Below, in pieces: positions 26,986 to 36,648 of a stretch of DNA of 64,000 nt. The position numbers and the translations under genes were made by a program. The notes below the pieces were generated by a model that did not search any database, was not told the origin of the DNA, and worked only from the letters and a program-made list of their open reading frames with translations. The stretch covers positions 2,442,001 through 2,506,000 of the forward strand of contig NZ_CP096016.1 of NCBI RefSeq assembly GCF_023650515.1, given 5' to 3'. Every line of letters begins with the position of its first letter. Positions within the stretch are counted from its first letter, which is position 1. The DNA comes from Alkalimarinus coralli. GTDB lineage: Bacteria > Pseudomonadota > Gammaproteobacteria > Pseudomonadales > Oleiphilaceae.

Positions 26986-29048
26986 TGAAGCAAATTTGGG
27001 ACTTTCACGGCGGCATTCATCCAAAAGAGAATAAAGAGCAATCCAACCAACGTGCTATCTCTGATGCGGGCATTCCTCCACAGCTGATATTGCCACTTCA
27101 GCAACATATTGGCCACCGTGCCGACCCCATAGTGCGGGTTGGCGACCGGGTTCTAAAAGGCCAGTTGCTGGCAGATGCCGTGGGTCCGATAAGTGTGGCA
27201 CTCCACGCCCCAACGTCCGGCACCATCACCGCTATTCAAGATCACGCGGTTCCTCACCCGTCAGGTATGGCAGACCTCTGCATTTTTATAGAACCCGACG
27301 GGCTGGATCAGTGGTGCGAACGCACCTGCTGCGAAGACTACTCTACGCTGTCACCCGATGAACTACTGGTGAGAATCCGCAATGCAGGCATAGCAGGACT
27401 GGGCGGTGCAGGCTTCCCAACAGCGATCAAACTGCACCCTCCACGCCATGATAAAGTTAATACGCTAATACTAAACGGCGCAGAGTGTGAGCCCTACATC
27501 ACATCAGATGACCGGTTAATGAGAGAGCGGGCAGAAGAGATTATTCTCGGCCTTGAGATAATGGCTTACATACTCCAGCCCGGTGAGTGCCTGATTGGTG
27601 TTGAAGATAACAAACCTGAGGCCATAGCAGCGCTTCGCGAGGCAGCTAAAGAGACCCAGGTTGAAGTGGTCAGCATTCCCACAAAATACCCGTCTGGCGG
27701 TGAAAAACAGATCATAAAAATCCTCACAGACAAAGAAGTTCCGCACGGGAAAATACCCGCGGATATTGGTGTCATGTGCCAGAATGTCGCGACGGCCGCT
27801 GCAGTTTATAGAGCCATTCGCCATGGCGAACCACTTATTTCCCGTGTGACCACCCTGACAGGGGACTGCATCGCCAGCAAAGGCAACTTTCAGGCCTTAA
27901 TTGGCACCCCCATCGACTGGCTGCTGGAAAAAGCCGGCTACCTTAACCAGAAAGGCAGTCGCTTAGTCATGGGCGGCCCCATGATGGGCTTTACGCTTAA
28001 CGACACTCAGTTGCCATTAGTAAAAACGACAAACTGCTTGCTAGCCGCTACAAACAAAGAACTGACGCCACCTCAACCCGCTCAAGCCTGCATCCGATGC
28101 GGCATGTGTTCTGAGGTGTGCCCGGCAGAGCTCCTGCCGCAACAGCTGTACTGGTTTGCCAAGGGTCAGGAGTTTGAAAAAGCCGAGCACCACAATTTAT
28201 TTGACTGTATCGAGTGCGGTGCCTGCTCTTATGTCTGCCCAAGCACGATTCCTCTCGTGCAATACTATCGGTACGCAAAGGGCGAGCTGAGACAGATCAA
28301 AGCTGACCAGGAAAAGTCAAACCAGGCTCGCGAGCGATTCGAATTCAGACAAGAACGAATCGAACGAGAAAAAGCTGAAAAAGAGGCCAAACGCAAAGCA
28401 CGTGCAGAGGCCGCTGCAAAAGCTCAGGCAGCCAAGAAAGAGGCGCAGGCAGCCCAGGATTCAACCGCTGCCCCATCAGCAGGACAACCGTCGACGACAG
28501 CTCAAGCGCCAAATGATAAAGCAGCAGCAATTCAAGCCGCAGTTCAACGCGTAGAAGCTAAGAAAAAAGGCCAGACAGCAGCGACAGTTTCCGCTCCCGA
28601 CGTAACACTTGAGAGCCTGCAAAAGAAACTCATTAGTGCTGAAGACAAGTTCAGCAAAATGGAAGCGGCCTGGAAAGATGCTCAGCAAAACAACCCGGAA
28701 CGCGCGGAGAAGCTTGCGACAGCAGTAGAAAGCAGCCAAAACAATGTAGACAAAATCAAAGCGCAAATTGCAGCCTTGAGTGAAGGTGGAGCCCCCGAGC
28801 AACCCGCAGGCCCATCTATTGAAGAACTGAAAAGCAATGTAGATAAGGCCAAAAACAAGTTGCAACTAATGCTGGACACGCTGGAGGATGCGAAACTTAA
28901 CCACCCTGACCGGGTAGAGAAGTTGGAGCGTGCAATTGTAAAAAACAAAACTCGCGTCAGTCATGCTGAAACAGCACTCAACGAAGCAATAAGCTCAGAA
29001 AAAACAGCGTCTGAGAAAACAACCGAATCAACAGAGAGCAATGGTTAA
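26985..29048 (+). CDS. rnfC: Rnf complex NADH-interacting subunit RnfC
   Basis: A 687-residue RnfC. Its core resembles the NuoF/Nqo1 NADH- and FMN-binding fold (GLGGAGFPTAIKL near residue 140, NGAECEPYITSDD, YPSGGEKQ). Two ferredoxin motifs follow (CIRCGMCSEVCP and CIECGACSYVCP, about residues 367-420). The remaining 240 residues form an Ala/Lys/Glu-rich extension with a charged coiled-coil stretch and two related units of about 55 residues (starting near 545 and 618). Such C-terminal extensions are common and variable in gammaproteobacterial RnfC. Confidence 0.95.
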   Translation: MKQIWDFHGGIHPKENKEQSNQRAISDAGIPPQLILPLQQHIGHRADPIVRVGDRVLKGQLLADAVGPISVALHAPTSGTITAIQDHAVPHPSGMADLCIFIEPDGLDQWCERTCCEDYSTLSPDELLVRIRNAGIAGLGGAGFPTAIKLHPPRHDKVNTLILNGAECEPYITSDDRLMRERAEEIILGLEIMAYILQPGECLIGVEDNKPEAIAALREAAKETQVEVVSIPTKYPSGGEKQIIKILTDKEVPHGKIPADIGVMCQNVATAAAVYRAIRHGEPLISRVTTLTGDCIASKGNFQALIGTPIDWLLEKAGYLNQKGSRLVMGGPMMGFTLNDTQLPLVKTTNCLLAATNKELTPPQPAQACIRCGMCSEVCPAELLPQQLYWFAKGQEFEKAEHHNLFDCIECGACSYVCPSTIPLVQYYRYAKGELRQIKADQEKSNQARERFEFRQERIEREKAEKEAKRKARAEAAAKAQAAKKEAQAAQDSTAAPSAGQPSTTAQAPNDKAAAIQAAVQRVEAKKKGQTAATVSAPDVTLESLQKKLISAEDKFSKMEAAWKDAQQNNPERAEKLATAVESSQNNVDKIKAQIAALSEGGAPEQPAGPSIEELKSNVDKAKNKLQLMLDTLEDAKLNHPDRVEKLERAIVKNKTRVSHAETALNEAISSEKTASEKTTESTESNG

Positions 29049-29052
29049 CTAA

Positions 29053-30099
29053 ATGGGCTTAATGACAATAACTTCCCCCCACGCACACGGGCCCAGAAAA
29101 ACGGCAAACTTGATGCGTGCAGTCGTGATAGCAACACTACCAGGGCTCTTTGCCCTTACATGGTTCTTTGGCTGGGGCAACCTCATCAATGTTATCTGGT
29201 GCTCGCTTATCGCTTTGCTGTCTGAGTCAGTCGTATTACTAATCAGAAAGCGTCCACTGGCGTTTTATTTAGGTGATTACAGTGCGCTGGTAACAGGTGT
29301 ATTGCTTGGGTTAACCCTTCCCCCTCTGGCACCTTGGTGGGTTTCCTTTGTTGCCGTAACCTTTGCAATTATCGTCGCGAAACACCTATACGGGGGCATG
29401 GGGTACAACCCATTCAACCCGGCAATGGTTGGCTTTGCGCTGGTGCTAATATCCTTTCCTGTCGCCATGACAACAAGCTGGGCAGCCCCCGTCAGCCTGC
29501 TTGATAATCCGCTTGGTTTTCTGGACACACTAGCGACCATATTTGGGTTTGCTACTCAGAGCGTTGATGCGTTCACCATGGCAACACCACTCGATGTGTA
29601 CAAGCACGAGATTGGGCATTCCATCGCAGAAGATGTTGTTAAAAACCCGGTATTTGGCAACTTCATTGCCCACGGGTGGGAGTGGGCTAATATCGCATTC
29701 CTGGCTGGTGGGTTATTCCTGATGAAAAAGGGCGTATTTACCTGGCATGCCCCTATCAGTATGCTGGCCGCATTGACTGCCATGTCACTGATCTTCGGGT
29801 GGGATGCCGATCAAACCACGCCTCCCCTGCTACATATCTTTGCCGGTGCGACAATGTTGGGAGCATTTTTCATCGCAACAGACCCTGTAACCTCAGCCGT
29901 AAGCCCTCAAGGAAAGCTAGTTTATGGCGCAGGAATTGGGATTCTGACGTACGTTATTAGAACCTATGGCAGCTACCCTGATGCAATCGCATTTTCAGTA
30001 TTGCTGATGAACTTTGCTGCCCCGTTTATTGATCTATACACCCAGCCACGAACGTACGGTTATGCTAAAGCCAAGCGCGGCGGGAAGGAGCCACAATAA
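29053..30099 (+). CDS. rnfD: Rnf complex membrane subunit RnfD
   Basis: A 348-residue NqrB/RnfD-family membrane protein with about ten helices, normally carrying a covalent FMN. The N-terminal [15 protein letters not shown] resembles the E. coli start pattern. Other family motifs are [27 protein letters not shown] (FMN-attachment-type Thr) and [17 protein letters not shown]. The ATG at 29053 gives an N-terminus aligning with E. coli RnfD. Its stop overlaps the rnfG start as TAATG. Confidence 0.95.
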   Translation: MGLMTITSPHAHGPRKTANLMRAVVIATLPGLFALTWFFGWGNLINVIWCSLIALLSESVVLLIRKRPLAFYLGDYSALVTGVLLGLTLPPLAPWWVSFVAVTFAIIVAKHLYGGMGYNPFNPAMVGFALVLISFPVAMTTSWAAPVSLLDNPLGFLDTLATIFGFATQSVDAFTMATPLDVYKHEIGHSIAEDVVKNPVFGNFIAHGWEWANIAFLAGGLFLMKKGVFTWHAPISMLAALTAMSLIFGWDADQTTPPLLHIFAGATMLGAFFIATDPVTSAVSPQGKLVYGAGIGILTYVIRTYGSYPDAIAFSVLLMNFAAPFIDLYTQPRTYGYAKAKRGGKEPQ

Positions 30100-30764
30100 T
30101 GGATTCAATAAAACAGTCAATTGTCAGGTCTGCCATTGGCCTTGCCATATTTGCAGTTATCACCTCTGGCCTTATCGCAGCGACTCAAACGCTGACAAAA
30201 GAGACCATCGAACAACAGATCAAAAAAGCCCAATCCAAAGCACTGTTGGAAATCGTGCCTGTCGAAGAGCATGACAACGAGCTGCTGGAAGACACATTTG
30301 AGCTGAACCCAGGCGGACTACTAAACCTGCCGAGAGAGAAAAGCGCTTACATTGCTCGAAAAAACCAGGCACCCGTGGCCGTTATTTTGCCTGTCATAGC
30401 AGAGAATGGTTATTCAGGCCCAATATCAATGATAGTGGGTGTTGATATTAGCGGTAATATTAAAGGCGTACGGGTTATTAATCACAAAGAAACGCCTGGA
30501 CTAGGTGATAAAATAGAGATCAAAAAGTCTGACTGGATCACTCAGTTTGAAGGCACCTCCTTAACTCAACCGTTGCCTAAGCAGTGGAAAGTTAAAAAAG
30601 ATGGGGGTAACTTTGATCAGCTAACTGGCGCGACCATCACTCCCAGGGCAGTCGTATCAGGCGTCAATAATGCGCTAATGTACTACCACAAAAATAAAGA
30701 CAGACTATTGCAGACAAAATCAGCTCCGCAGGCATCGGCAGAAGGTGACGCGAATGGCCACTAG
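30099..30764 (+). CDS. rnfG: Rnf complex FMN-binding subunit RnfG
   Basis: A 221-residue RnfG with an N-terminal membrane anchor (about 10-28) and a periplasmic FMN-binding domain. The flavin is normally attached by a phosphoester to the last Thr of an S/T-G-A-T motif, seen here as [11 protein letters not shown] near residue 180. [12 protein letters not shown] is another family motif. A GGAG ribosome site precedes the ATG, which overlaps the rnfD stop. Confidence 0.95.
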   Translation: MDSIKQSIVRSAIGLAIFAVITSGLIAATQTLTKETIEQQIKKAQSKALLEIVPVEEHDNELLEDTFELNPGGLLNLPREKSAYIARKNQAPVAVILPVIAENGYSGPISMIVGVDISGNIKGVRVINHKETPGLGDKIEIKKSDWITQFEGTSLTQPLPKQWKVKKDGGNFDQLTGATITPRAVVSGVNNALMYYHKNKDRLLQTKSAPQASAEGDANGH

Positions 30765-31467
30765 TAGCTACAAAGAGATTACACTTAACGGATTGTGGAA
30801 GAACAACCCTGCACTGGTTCAGCTGCTAGGACTATGCCCTCTTCTTGCCGTCACGGGTACAACCGTTAACGCCATAGGTCTTGGTCTTGCGACAACACTG
30901 GTTCTGCTCGGATCAAACATTTCAGTTTCTCTAATTCGAAATTTCGTACCTGAGACGGTTCGCCTGCCTGCGTTCGTCATGATTATTGCTTCTCTGGTGA
31001 CCTGCGCCGAACTGCTCATGCAGGCTTACACTTACGAACTCTATGAAATTCTGGGGATATTTATCCCTCTTATTGTCACCAATTGCGCCATTTTGGGCAG
31101 AGCAGATGCGTTTGCCTCAAAGAACGCAATACTGCCCTCAGCGCTCGACGGCTTGATGATGGGCGTTGGCTTTACACTTGTGTTAATAATATTGGGGACA
31201 CTTAGAGAACTCATCGGTCAGGGAACGCTTTTCAGCGGTATGGACTTACTCTTCGGAGAAGCAGCTAGCGACTGGCAAATAGATGTGTTTTCCAACTACC
31301 CTGACTTCCTGTTTGCCATCTTGCCTCCAGGCGCATTCGTCGGTATGGGAATTCTCATCGCACTTAAAAATATCATCGATGAGAACCTGAAAGCACGAGA
31401 GAAGAAAGACACAGCAGACGTTGTAGCGGGCAGCAAGCGAGTGCGAACAACAGGTACTATCTCATAA
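30754..31467 (+). CDS. rnfE: Rnf complex subunit RnfE
   Basis: A 237-residue membrane subunit homologous to RnfA and NqrD, with six helices. It opens with [26 protein letters not shown]. The ATG at 30754 is preferred over the GTG at 30745 because an AAGGTGA ribosome site sits five bases upstream. It overlaps the 3' end of rnfG by 11 bases. Its stop overlaps the nth start as TAATG, so nth is coupled to the rnf genes. Confidence 0.95.
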   Translation: MATSSYKEITLNGLWKNNPALVQLLGLCPLLAVTGTTVNAIGLGLATTLVLLGSNISVSLIRNFVPETVRLPAFVMIIASLVTCAELLMQAYTYELYEILGIFIPLIVTNCAILGRADAFASKNAILPSALDGLMMGVGFTLVLIILGTLRELIGQGTLFSGMDLLFGEAASDWQIDVFSNYPDFLFAILPPGAFVGMGILIALKNIIDENLKAREKKDTADVVAGSKRVRTTGTIS

Positions 31468-32102
31468 TGAACAAGGATATTCGCACCGAAATTTTTAGAC
31501 GCCTACAAGCGGATAACCCAAACCCGGAGACAGAGCTAAATTACAGTACGCCCTTTGAGTTGTTGATTGCCGTTATTTTATCTGCACAGGCGACTGACAA
31601 GGGAGTAAATAAAGCAACCGACAAACTCTACCCTGTTGCGAATACCCCGGAGAGCATATATGCACTGGGGCTTGAAGGGTTAAAAGAATATATAAAGACG
31701 ATCGGCCTTTACAACAGTAAAGCTGCAAACATTATTAAGACCTGTGAAATTCTAATCACCGAACATAACTCCGAAATACCAAAGGATCGGGAAGCGCTTG
31801 AAGCCCTCCCGGGAGTTGGTAGAAAAACAGCGAATGTGGTGCTCAACACCGCTTTTGGAATGCCTGTCATGGCCGTTGATACCCATATATTCAGGGTCTC
31901 TAACCGGACAAAAATTGCGACAGGTAAAAACGTGGTTGAAGTAGAAAAAAGGCTGGTAAGGCTCGTGCCAAAAGAGTATCTGTTAGATGCACACCACTGG
32001 CTTATTCTTCATGGCCGATATGTATGTACCGCCAGAAAACCCAAATGCGGAGCCTGTATTATCGAAGATTTATGCGAATACAAAAGCAAAACCGAGTATT
32101 AA
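31467..32102 (+). CDS. nth: Endonuclease III
   Basis: A 211-residue base-excision-repair glycosylase/AP lyase removing oxidised pyrimidines. The helix-hairpin-helix LPGVGRKTANVVLN contains the catalytic Lys, and VDTHIFRVSNR holds the catalytic Asp. The C-terminal [4Fe-4S] cluster is C-x6-C-x2-C-x5-C (CTARKPKCGACIIEDLC). Linkage of nth to rnfE is conserved across gammaproteobacteria. Confidence 0.97.
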   Translation: MNKDIRTEIFRRLQADNPNPETELNYSTPFELLIAVILSAQATDKGVNKATDKLYPVANTPESIYALGLEGLKEYIKTIGLYNSKAANIIKTCEILITEHNSEIPKDREALEALPGVGRKTANVVLNTAFGMPVMAVDTHIFRVSNRTKIATGKNVVEVEKRLVRLVPKEYLLDAHHWLILHGRYVCTARKPKCGACIIEDLCEYKSKTEY

Positions 32103-32187
32103 CTCTCTCCTTGTTTGGCCGTGACGAGACATAACGCAGAACATCACGACAAAGCTTTAACACTTTTTTTACACTAAAGGCAGTAAG

Positions 32188-32757
32188 ATGGAAAAGGTAT
32201 ACATCAGCGCTCAACAGCTTCTAGAAGACTCATTTCAGCTGGCGATAGACATTTATGAAAGTGGTTTTCGCCCAGACTATATCGTTGGTGTTTGGCGGGG
32301 TGGTGCTCCAGTTGGAATTGCGGTACAAGAACTGCTGCATGTATTTGGTGTAGAGTCAGATCATATTGCGATACGTACGTCGTCCTACACAGGGATTGGC
32401 GAGCGAAGTAAACATGTAAAAGTTCACGGCCTAACCTATCTAATCAAACGCCTTGAGAGTGAAGACAGTCTGCTCATTGTGGACGATGTACATGATAGTG
32501 GTTTAAGTATTCATCAAACTATTCTTGATATAAAAAAGGCGTGCAAAAAAAATACCCCGGAAATTCGTATTGCGACTCCCTATTACAAGCCGACCAACAA
32601 CCAAACTGACAGAGTGCCTGATTATTACGTGCACGAAAGCAGTGATTGGTTAGTATTCCCTCATGAAATTGATGGCTTAACAACGGATGAAATTCGTAAG
32701 CATCGCCCAGAGTTAACCAATATTGCCGATAAAATTGATGAGATAAAAGGCCGATAG
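32188..32757 (+). CDS. Phosphoribosyltransferase (hypoxanthine PRTase-like)
   Basis: A 189-residue type I phosphoribosyltransferase. The PRPP-binding loop is LLIVDDVHDSGLS (about residues 94-106), and the N-terminal PPi loop is VGVWRGGAPVGI. It resembles proteins annotated as hypoxanthine PRTase, but substrate specificity is not certain: the hood region is unlike classical Hpt or Gpt. An AAGG ribosome site precedes the ATG. It lies 85 bases after nth and is transcribed in the same direction, with its own promoter region likely. Confidence 0.78.
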   Translation: MEKVYISAQQLLEDSFQLAIDIYESGFRPDYIVGVWRGGAPVGIAVQELLHVFGVESDHIAIRTSSYTGIGERSKHVKVHGLTYLIKRLESEDSLLIVDDVHDSGLSIHQTILDIKKACKKNTPEIRIATPYYKPTNNQTDRVPDYYVHESSDWLVFPHEIDGLTTDEIRKHRPELTNIADKIDEIKGR

Positions 32758-32761
32758 GTAC

Positions 32762-32889
32762 TTTGCTGCTATAGGGTGCGCCATGCGCACCAGTGCCAGT
32801 AAGTAGATTATTAGCAGGGGCTTTACACGCATCTATTAGTTTACAGTTAGTCGTTTTAACCGCTTAAGGGAATTAATCAGAGCTTCCCC
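32762..32889 (-). repeat. About 130-bp dispersed repeat, copy A (inverted relative to copy B)
   Basis: Read on the minus strand, this segment aligns over its full length with 36348-36475 read on the plus strand, at roughly 84 percent identity by eye and without large gaps. Copy A includes a perfect 7-bp stem-loop (32775-32781 and 32785-32791, GGTGCGC with loop CAT). It begins directly after the modC stop codon. No ORF or RNA gene is recognised in it. Confidence 0.85.
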
Positions 32890-32891
32890 AA

Positions 32892-33968
32892 CTATTTAGA
32901 ATCACTCAGCAGCGCGATACTCTTTATTTGAGCATATACACTCTGGCCTGGCTGCAAATCAAGCAATGCGGCCGACTTGCGCGTAATACGGGAAAGCAGA
33001 GGTACGCCACCCGCATCTAACCTGACAATCACTTCAGGTTGCTGATCTACAATAACGTCTTCGACAGTGGCAGATAATATATTCAGAATGCTGGTTCCCG
33101 ATTGACGCTGCAATGTCAGGCTAACATCTCGGGCAACCACCCTGAGCCTGACTAAGCAACCGACTGGCAATGAATTTCTTGCCACCGTAAAAGTTCCGCC
33201 ACAAAACTCAAGATAGCTAACACTGTATGTGTCGTCGTGGCCGGTCACTTTAGCCTCAATGACTGCGGCCGCGTCCTCGCCATACGCTAGCGGCAAATCC
33301 AATCGGGTCAGTATCTCTCGAATGGGGCCATCAGCCCTTACACGCCCAGCTTCAAGCAGCACCAAGTGGTCTGCCAAACGTGCTACTTCATCCGGCGAGT
33401 GGCTAACGTAAATAATAGGAATATCCAGTTCTGTATGGAGCGATTCCAGGTAAGGCATAATGTCGCGCTTTAGCGTTTGATCTAGCGCTGACAGAGGCTC
33501 ATCCATTAACAAAAGTTGTGGACTGACAGCCAGCGCACGGGCAATGGCCACACGCTGCTTTTCTCCACCTGATAACTGATGAGATTTTCGCTTAAGCAAG
33601 TGTTCAATCCCTAGCAGCTCTGTCGCTCGCTCAAGCGAGACTTTGCGCGCAACAGCCGGAACCCTTTTCACCCCGTACATAAGATTGTCTTTAACACTTA
33701 AATGAGGAAAAAGGCTGGCCTCCTGAAATACGTAGCCAACAGCTCGTTTATGGGCAGGGACAGACGAGGTAGCATCCTGCCATATCGCCTCTCTAACCTT
33801 TAAGTGCCCACGTTCGCATTGCTCCAGGCCAGCCATTAACCTGAGTAGCGTTGTCTTGCCGCAACCTGAAGGGCCGAATACAGCGGTGATCCCTCTGCCC
33901 GGAATGCTTAAATCAACATCAAACGTAAAGTCTTTCCTGGTCAAGCTAAATTTGGCTTCAATGCTCAT
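32892..33968 (-). CDS. modC: Molybdate ABC transporter ATP-binding protein
   Basis: ModC of 358 residues. The ABC domain shows Walker A GPSGCGKTTLLRL, signature LSGGEKQRVAIARAL, Walker B LLMDEPLSALD and the switch His in VSHSPDE. A C-terminal Mop/TOBE domain (about 290-355, SILNILSATVEDVIV) is typical of ModC. It energises molybdate import with ModB and ModA. The start overlaps the modB stop (ATGA). The gene ends next to a dispersed repeat. Confidence 0.95.
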   Translation of the reverse strand: MSIEAKFSLTRKDFTFDVDLSIPGRGITAVFGPSGCGKTTLLRLMAGLEQCERGHLKVREAIWQDATSSVPAHKRAVGYVFQEASLFPHLSVKDNLMYGVKRVPAVARKVSLERATELLGIEHLLKRKSHQLSGGEKQRVAIARALAVSPQLLLMDEPLSALDQTLKRDIMPYLESLHTELDIPIIYVSHSPDEVARLADHLVLLEAGRVRADGPIREILTRLDLPLAYGEDAAAVIEAKVTGHDDTYSVSYLEFCGGTFTVARNSLPVGCLVRLRVVARDVSLTLQRQSGTSILNILSATVEDVIVDQQPEVIVRLDAGGVPLLSRITRKSAALLDLQPGQSVYAQIKSIALLSDSK

Positions 33969-34648
33969 GAGCGCCCCCAGCTGATGCGTCCATTAAGCGC
34001 ATACACGGCCATCAACATAACAAATGAGAGTATTAAAAGCCCTCCTGAGAGCCAGTGTGCCTGCCCGTACTCCAGCGCTTCTACATGATCATAAATAGCA
34101 ATAGACAGAACCTGGGTCTCACCAGGAATATTCCCGCCAATCATCAATACCACGCCGAATTCACCAATAGTATGGGCAAATCCCAGCACCACGGCAGTTA
34201 AAAAGCCTGGTCTTGCTAATGGCACTGCGACGGTAAAGAAACGATCTAACGGTGATGCCCCAAGCGTCGCTGCAACCTCCATCGGCCGTTGGCCAATCGC
34301 TGAAAATGCAGACTGAAGAGGCTGGACAACAAAAGGCATTGAGTAGAAAACAGAGCCAATGACCAATCCGGTGAATGTAAATGCAAGTGAGGAGACACCA
34401 AACCACTCCATCACACCGCCTATTGGGCCTTGTGGCCCCAATAATATAAGAAGGTAAAAACCCAATACGGTAGGCGGCAGCACCAGCGGAAGCGCAATAA
34501 TACCCTCAATAACAAACTTATAGCGCCACTTGGACCTTGAAAGCCACCACGCTATAGGAGTTCCAATTAAAATAAGAATTAACGTCGTAAGCCCGGCTAG
34601 TTTGAGCGTTAAAAAAAGCGCGGCAATATCTGAATCACTCAAGATCAT
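33965..34648 (-). CDS. modB: Molybdate ABC transporter permease
   Basis: ModB of 227 residues with five or six membrane helices. The ATPase-docking EAA loop reads EVAATLGASPLDRFFTVAVPLARPG (about residues 145-169). LPLVLPPTVLGFYLLILLG and IGEFGVVLMIGGNIPGET are family signatures. It is coupled to modA upstream and modC downstream by four-base overlaps. Confidence 0.95.
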   Translation of the reverse strand: MILSDSDIAALFLTLKLAGLTTLILILIGTPIAWWLSRSKWRYKFVIEGIIALPLVLPPTVLGFYLLILLGPQGPIGGVMEWFGVSSLAFTFTGLVIGSVFYSMPFVVQPLQSAFSAIGQRPMEVAATLGASPLDRFFTVAVPLARPGFLTAVVLGFAHTIGEFGVVLMIGGNIPGETQVLSIAIYDHVEALEYGQAHWLSGGLLILSFVMLMAVYALNGRISWGRS

Positions 34649-35475
34649 AATGAGCCGTACCCAAACGATTCGATCACTCGGCGCGATTCATCACTTTTTA
34701 AATAAAACAGGAATTCACGCGCAGCAGCACTATCTTTCAATAACACTGCCTGCTGTTCAATCGGCGTATATAGCGCCTGAGGGACAATCCAAAGAGAGCC
34801 TTTGTGGCTAGACCCTTCATTATTGCCAATATGATGTTTAACTTGCGAGTAGGCGACAAAACCCAATTCGGCATTACCACTTTTTACAAACTGATAGGTC
34901 TGTCCGATACTCTCCCCTTTTACCATTTTATGCCGTAATGATTTCCATAAGCCTCGTTTCTGTAAGACCTCTTGTGCCGCTTTCCCATAGGGTGCCAACT
35001 TGGGGTTGGCTATTGCTAGATGTTTGAAACGTCCCTCATTCAGCACCGTTAATTCATCATCAATCAACTCTGCTTGAGGGCTCCACAATACCACTTTTCC
35101 AATTGCGTAAGTAAAACGGCTGCTGCGCATAGCCACCCCCTCATCTTCCAGTCGCTTCGCTCTCGCGGCATCTGCGGCTAAAAACACGTCATAAGGAGCG
35201 CCATGTTTTATCTGCGCATAATGCTTACCCGTTGAGCCAACTATTAATACCGTTTTATGGCCACTCTGGCTCTCGAAACGTTTAGCCAGATATTTTATGG
35301 GGTTATTGAAATTACTGGCTACGGCTATTTTAATTTCGTCAGCATACACATCACCGCAAAGCATCAAAGAAATTAGCGCTATCGCAATGCTTACTCCTGC
35401 GGTCTTTGCTTTGGGGGCTTTTACTGCTGTTGTTTTTGCTGATGAAGCCAACTGAAACACTTGAGGGATTCTCAT
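34645..35475 (-). CDS. modA: Molybdate-binding periplasmic protein
   Basis: ModA of about 276 residues, the periplasmic receptor that hands molybdate to ModBC. The start at 35475 has a GAAGAG-type ribosome site. The frame stays open to 35541, but that end falls inside a terminator hairpin. The signal sequence is unusual: a long Lys/Thr/Ala-rich n-region of about 25 residues precedes the hydrophobic core (VSIAIALISLMLCGDVYA). The mature protein begins DEIKIAVASNFNNP and contains STGKHYAQIKHGAPYDVFLAAD, both ModA motifs. Confidence 0.92.
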   Translation of the reverse strand: MRIPQVFQLASSAKTTAVKAPKAKTAGVSIAIALISLMLCGDVYADEIKIAVASNFNNPIKYLAKRFESQSGHKTVLIVGSTGKHYAQIKHGAPYDVFLAADAARAKRLEDEGVAMRSSRFTYAIGKVVLWSPQAELIDDELTVLNEGRFKHLAIANPKLAPYGKAAQEVLQKRGLWKSLRHKMVKGESIGQTYQFVKSGNAELGFVAYSQVKHHIGNNEGSSHKGSLWIVPQALYTPIEQQAVLLKDSAAAREFLFYLKSDESRRVIESFGYGSL

Positions 35476-35527
35476 GCTCACTCTTCTGAACAACCAAGTC
35501 ATGGTCGATAGTGTAATCAAAACCAAT

Positions 35528-35558
35528 AAAAAAGGCCGCATAATATGCGACCTTTTTT
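35528..35558 (-). terminator. Rho-independent terminator after the chalcone-isomerase-like gene
   Basis: Arms at 35528-35541 and 35545-35558 form a 14-bp stem with one mismatch and a T-run on the minus strand. The A-run on the other arm makes it potentially bidirectional. It lies 20 bases past the stop at 35578 and separates that gene from modA. Confidence 0.8.
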
Positions 35559-35577
35559 GAACACAAATACTATGCGA

Positions 35578-36135
35578 TTAGCTGCCTAGCATATCGTCTC
35601 TCAGGCTTTCCTGCGCAGGCTTATCAGACAACCAAATACCAAATAGCGCTTTTTTAAACTCAGCACCTTCAATAGTGTTGGCCAACTTACCATTTACATA
35701 AACTTCAACACCTTTTCCAGGAACATATACCATATCGTATACGTTGTTTTCAGTCGCCTCATCACCAAATACGGCCAAGAAGCTGTCGATTTCACCTTTG
35801 ATGGTACCCGTGTTTCCGTTAGTTGCGTTCTCGAACCCTTCGCGAGTAGCATTTGCCATCTTCTCGCCCGATACATCACGCAACATGTGAAGTTTAATCG
35901 CCATAGGCTCATCTGCATTAATAACCTGGTTTGCATCAGAGGTTTTCTGGCCCAGGTACAGGCCGCCTACATACACATCAAACATCCACTTTTCACGCAA
36001 ACCCGCCCCATTAAGTGCAAGGTCAGTGCTACCTGCTTTAATTGAATCCGGAATCTTTACGCCCGCTACTTCTTTAGCAAAAGCAACTTGAGTAAGCCCT
36101 AGAACTAATACCAATGCTGTGATTAATTGTTTCAT
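35578..36135 (-). CDS. Secreted chalcone isomerase-like protein
   Basis: A 185-residue protein with a signal peptide (KQLITALVLVLGLTQVAFA). The domain resembles the bacterial chalcone-isomerase-like family: KEVAGVKIPDSIKAGSTDLALNGAGLREKWMFDVYVGGLY, KLHMLRDVSGEKM and DMVYVPGKGVEVYVNG. Bacterial members are mostly periplasmic with unknown ligands; true flavonoid isomerase activity should not be assumed. The ATG at 36135 has an AAAGG ribosome site and starts the signal peptide. The longer frame to 36228 is not supported. Confidence 0.85.
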   Translation of the reverse strand: MKQLITALVLVLGLTQVAFAKEVAGVKIPDSIKAGSTDLALNGAGLREKWMFDVYVGGLYLGQKTSDANQVINADEPMAIKLHMLRDVSGEKMANATREGFENATNGNTGTIKGEIDSFLAVFGDEATENNVYDMVYVPGKGVEVYVNGKLANTIEGAEFKKALFGIWLSDKPAQESLRDDMLGS

Positions 36136-36347
36136 TTTACCTTTCATCCCTAATTGTTTATTTTTAGTAGTCCTGAAAACCAGGCACCGCCCAACTCTTC
36201 TGCTTGGTACGCCACCAGCCGGACTCATGATAATCGTCCAGTACTGAACCCACTATCACGTGCCCATGTTATCAGCAACCAATCGATTATACTGTTCAAT
36301 AGTTCTCATACAAATCCTAATTAGCAGAAATGCAATGTTAAAATCTA

Positions 36348-36475
36348 AGGAAGCTCTGATTAATTCCTTTAAGCGGTTAAAATGGCGAACTGCAAACCAA
36401 TAGAGGCGTGGAAAGCCCCTGCATATAATCTACTTGCTGGCACTGGTGCGGGTGGCACACCCCATAGTCATGCTG
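36348..36475 (+). repeat. About 130-bp dispersed repeat, copy B (inverted relative to copy A)
   Basis: It matches the reverse complement of 32762-32889 at roughly 84 percent identity by eye, beginning GGAAGCTCTGATTAATTCC. The hairpin that is perfect in copy A is only partly conserved here. The two copies flank modABC and the chalcone-isomerase-like gene in opposite orientations. Confidence 0.85.
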
Positions 36476-36556
36476 CACTTATCGCCTCGTTTTTAGGATA
36501 GCCCTGCTGCTTGGTTCGGATAGCATATATATGTCGCACGCAGATATTGCGTATAC

Positions 36557-36605
36557 AAAAAAACCACGTTTTTGTCAGTCATTTATAACTGACAAAAACG
36601 TGGTT
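36557..36605 (-). terminator. Strong Rho-independent terminator of rpoS
   Basis: A perfect 18-bp stem (arms 36562-36579 and 36588-36605) with an 8-base loop is followed on the minus strand by a T-run. It lies 43 bases beyond the rpoS stop. Confidence 0.92.
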
Positions 36606-36648
36606 CTACTATTGAGTTATTTTTGCAGGAATATGCCCGCTTCAAACA

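Larger units (their letters stand above)
36136..36648. other. Intergenic region between rpoS and the chalcone-isomerase-like gene
   Basis: These 513 bases have no convincing protein gene. They contain dispersed repeat copy B (36348-36475), the strong rpoS terminator (36557-36605) and about 200 bases upstream of the secreted protein that must hold its promoter. I see nothing recognisable in 36476-36550. Confidence 0.6.

Noticed and set aside
35476-35541. Longer ModA N-terminus
   Set aside because: It reaches into the terminator hairpin of the neighbouring gene.
36136-36228. Longer N-terminus of the chalcone-isomerase-like protein
   Set aside because: It precedes the signal peptide; the start at 36135 has a ribosome site.
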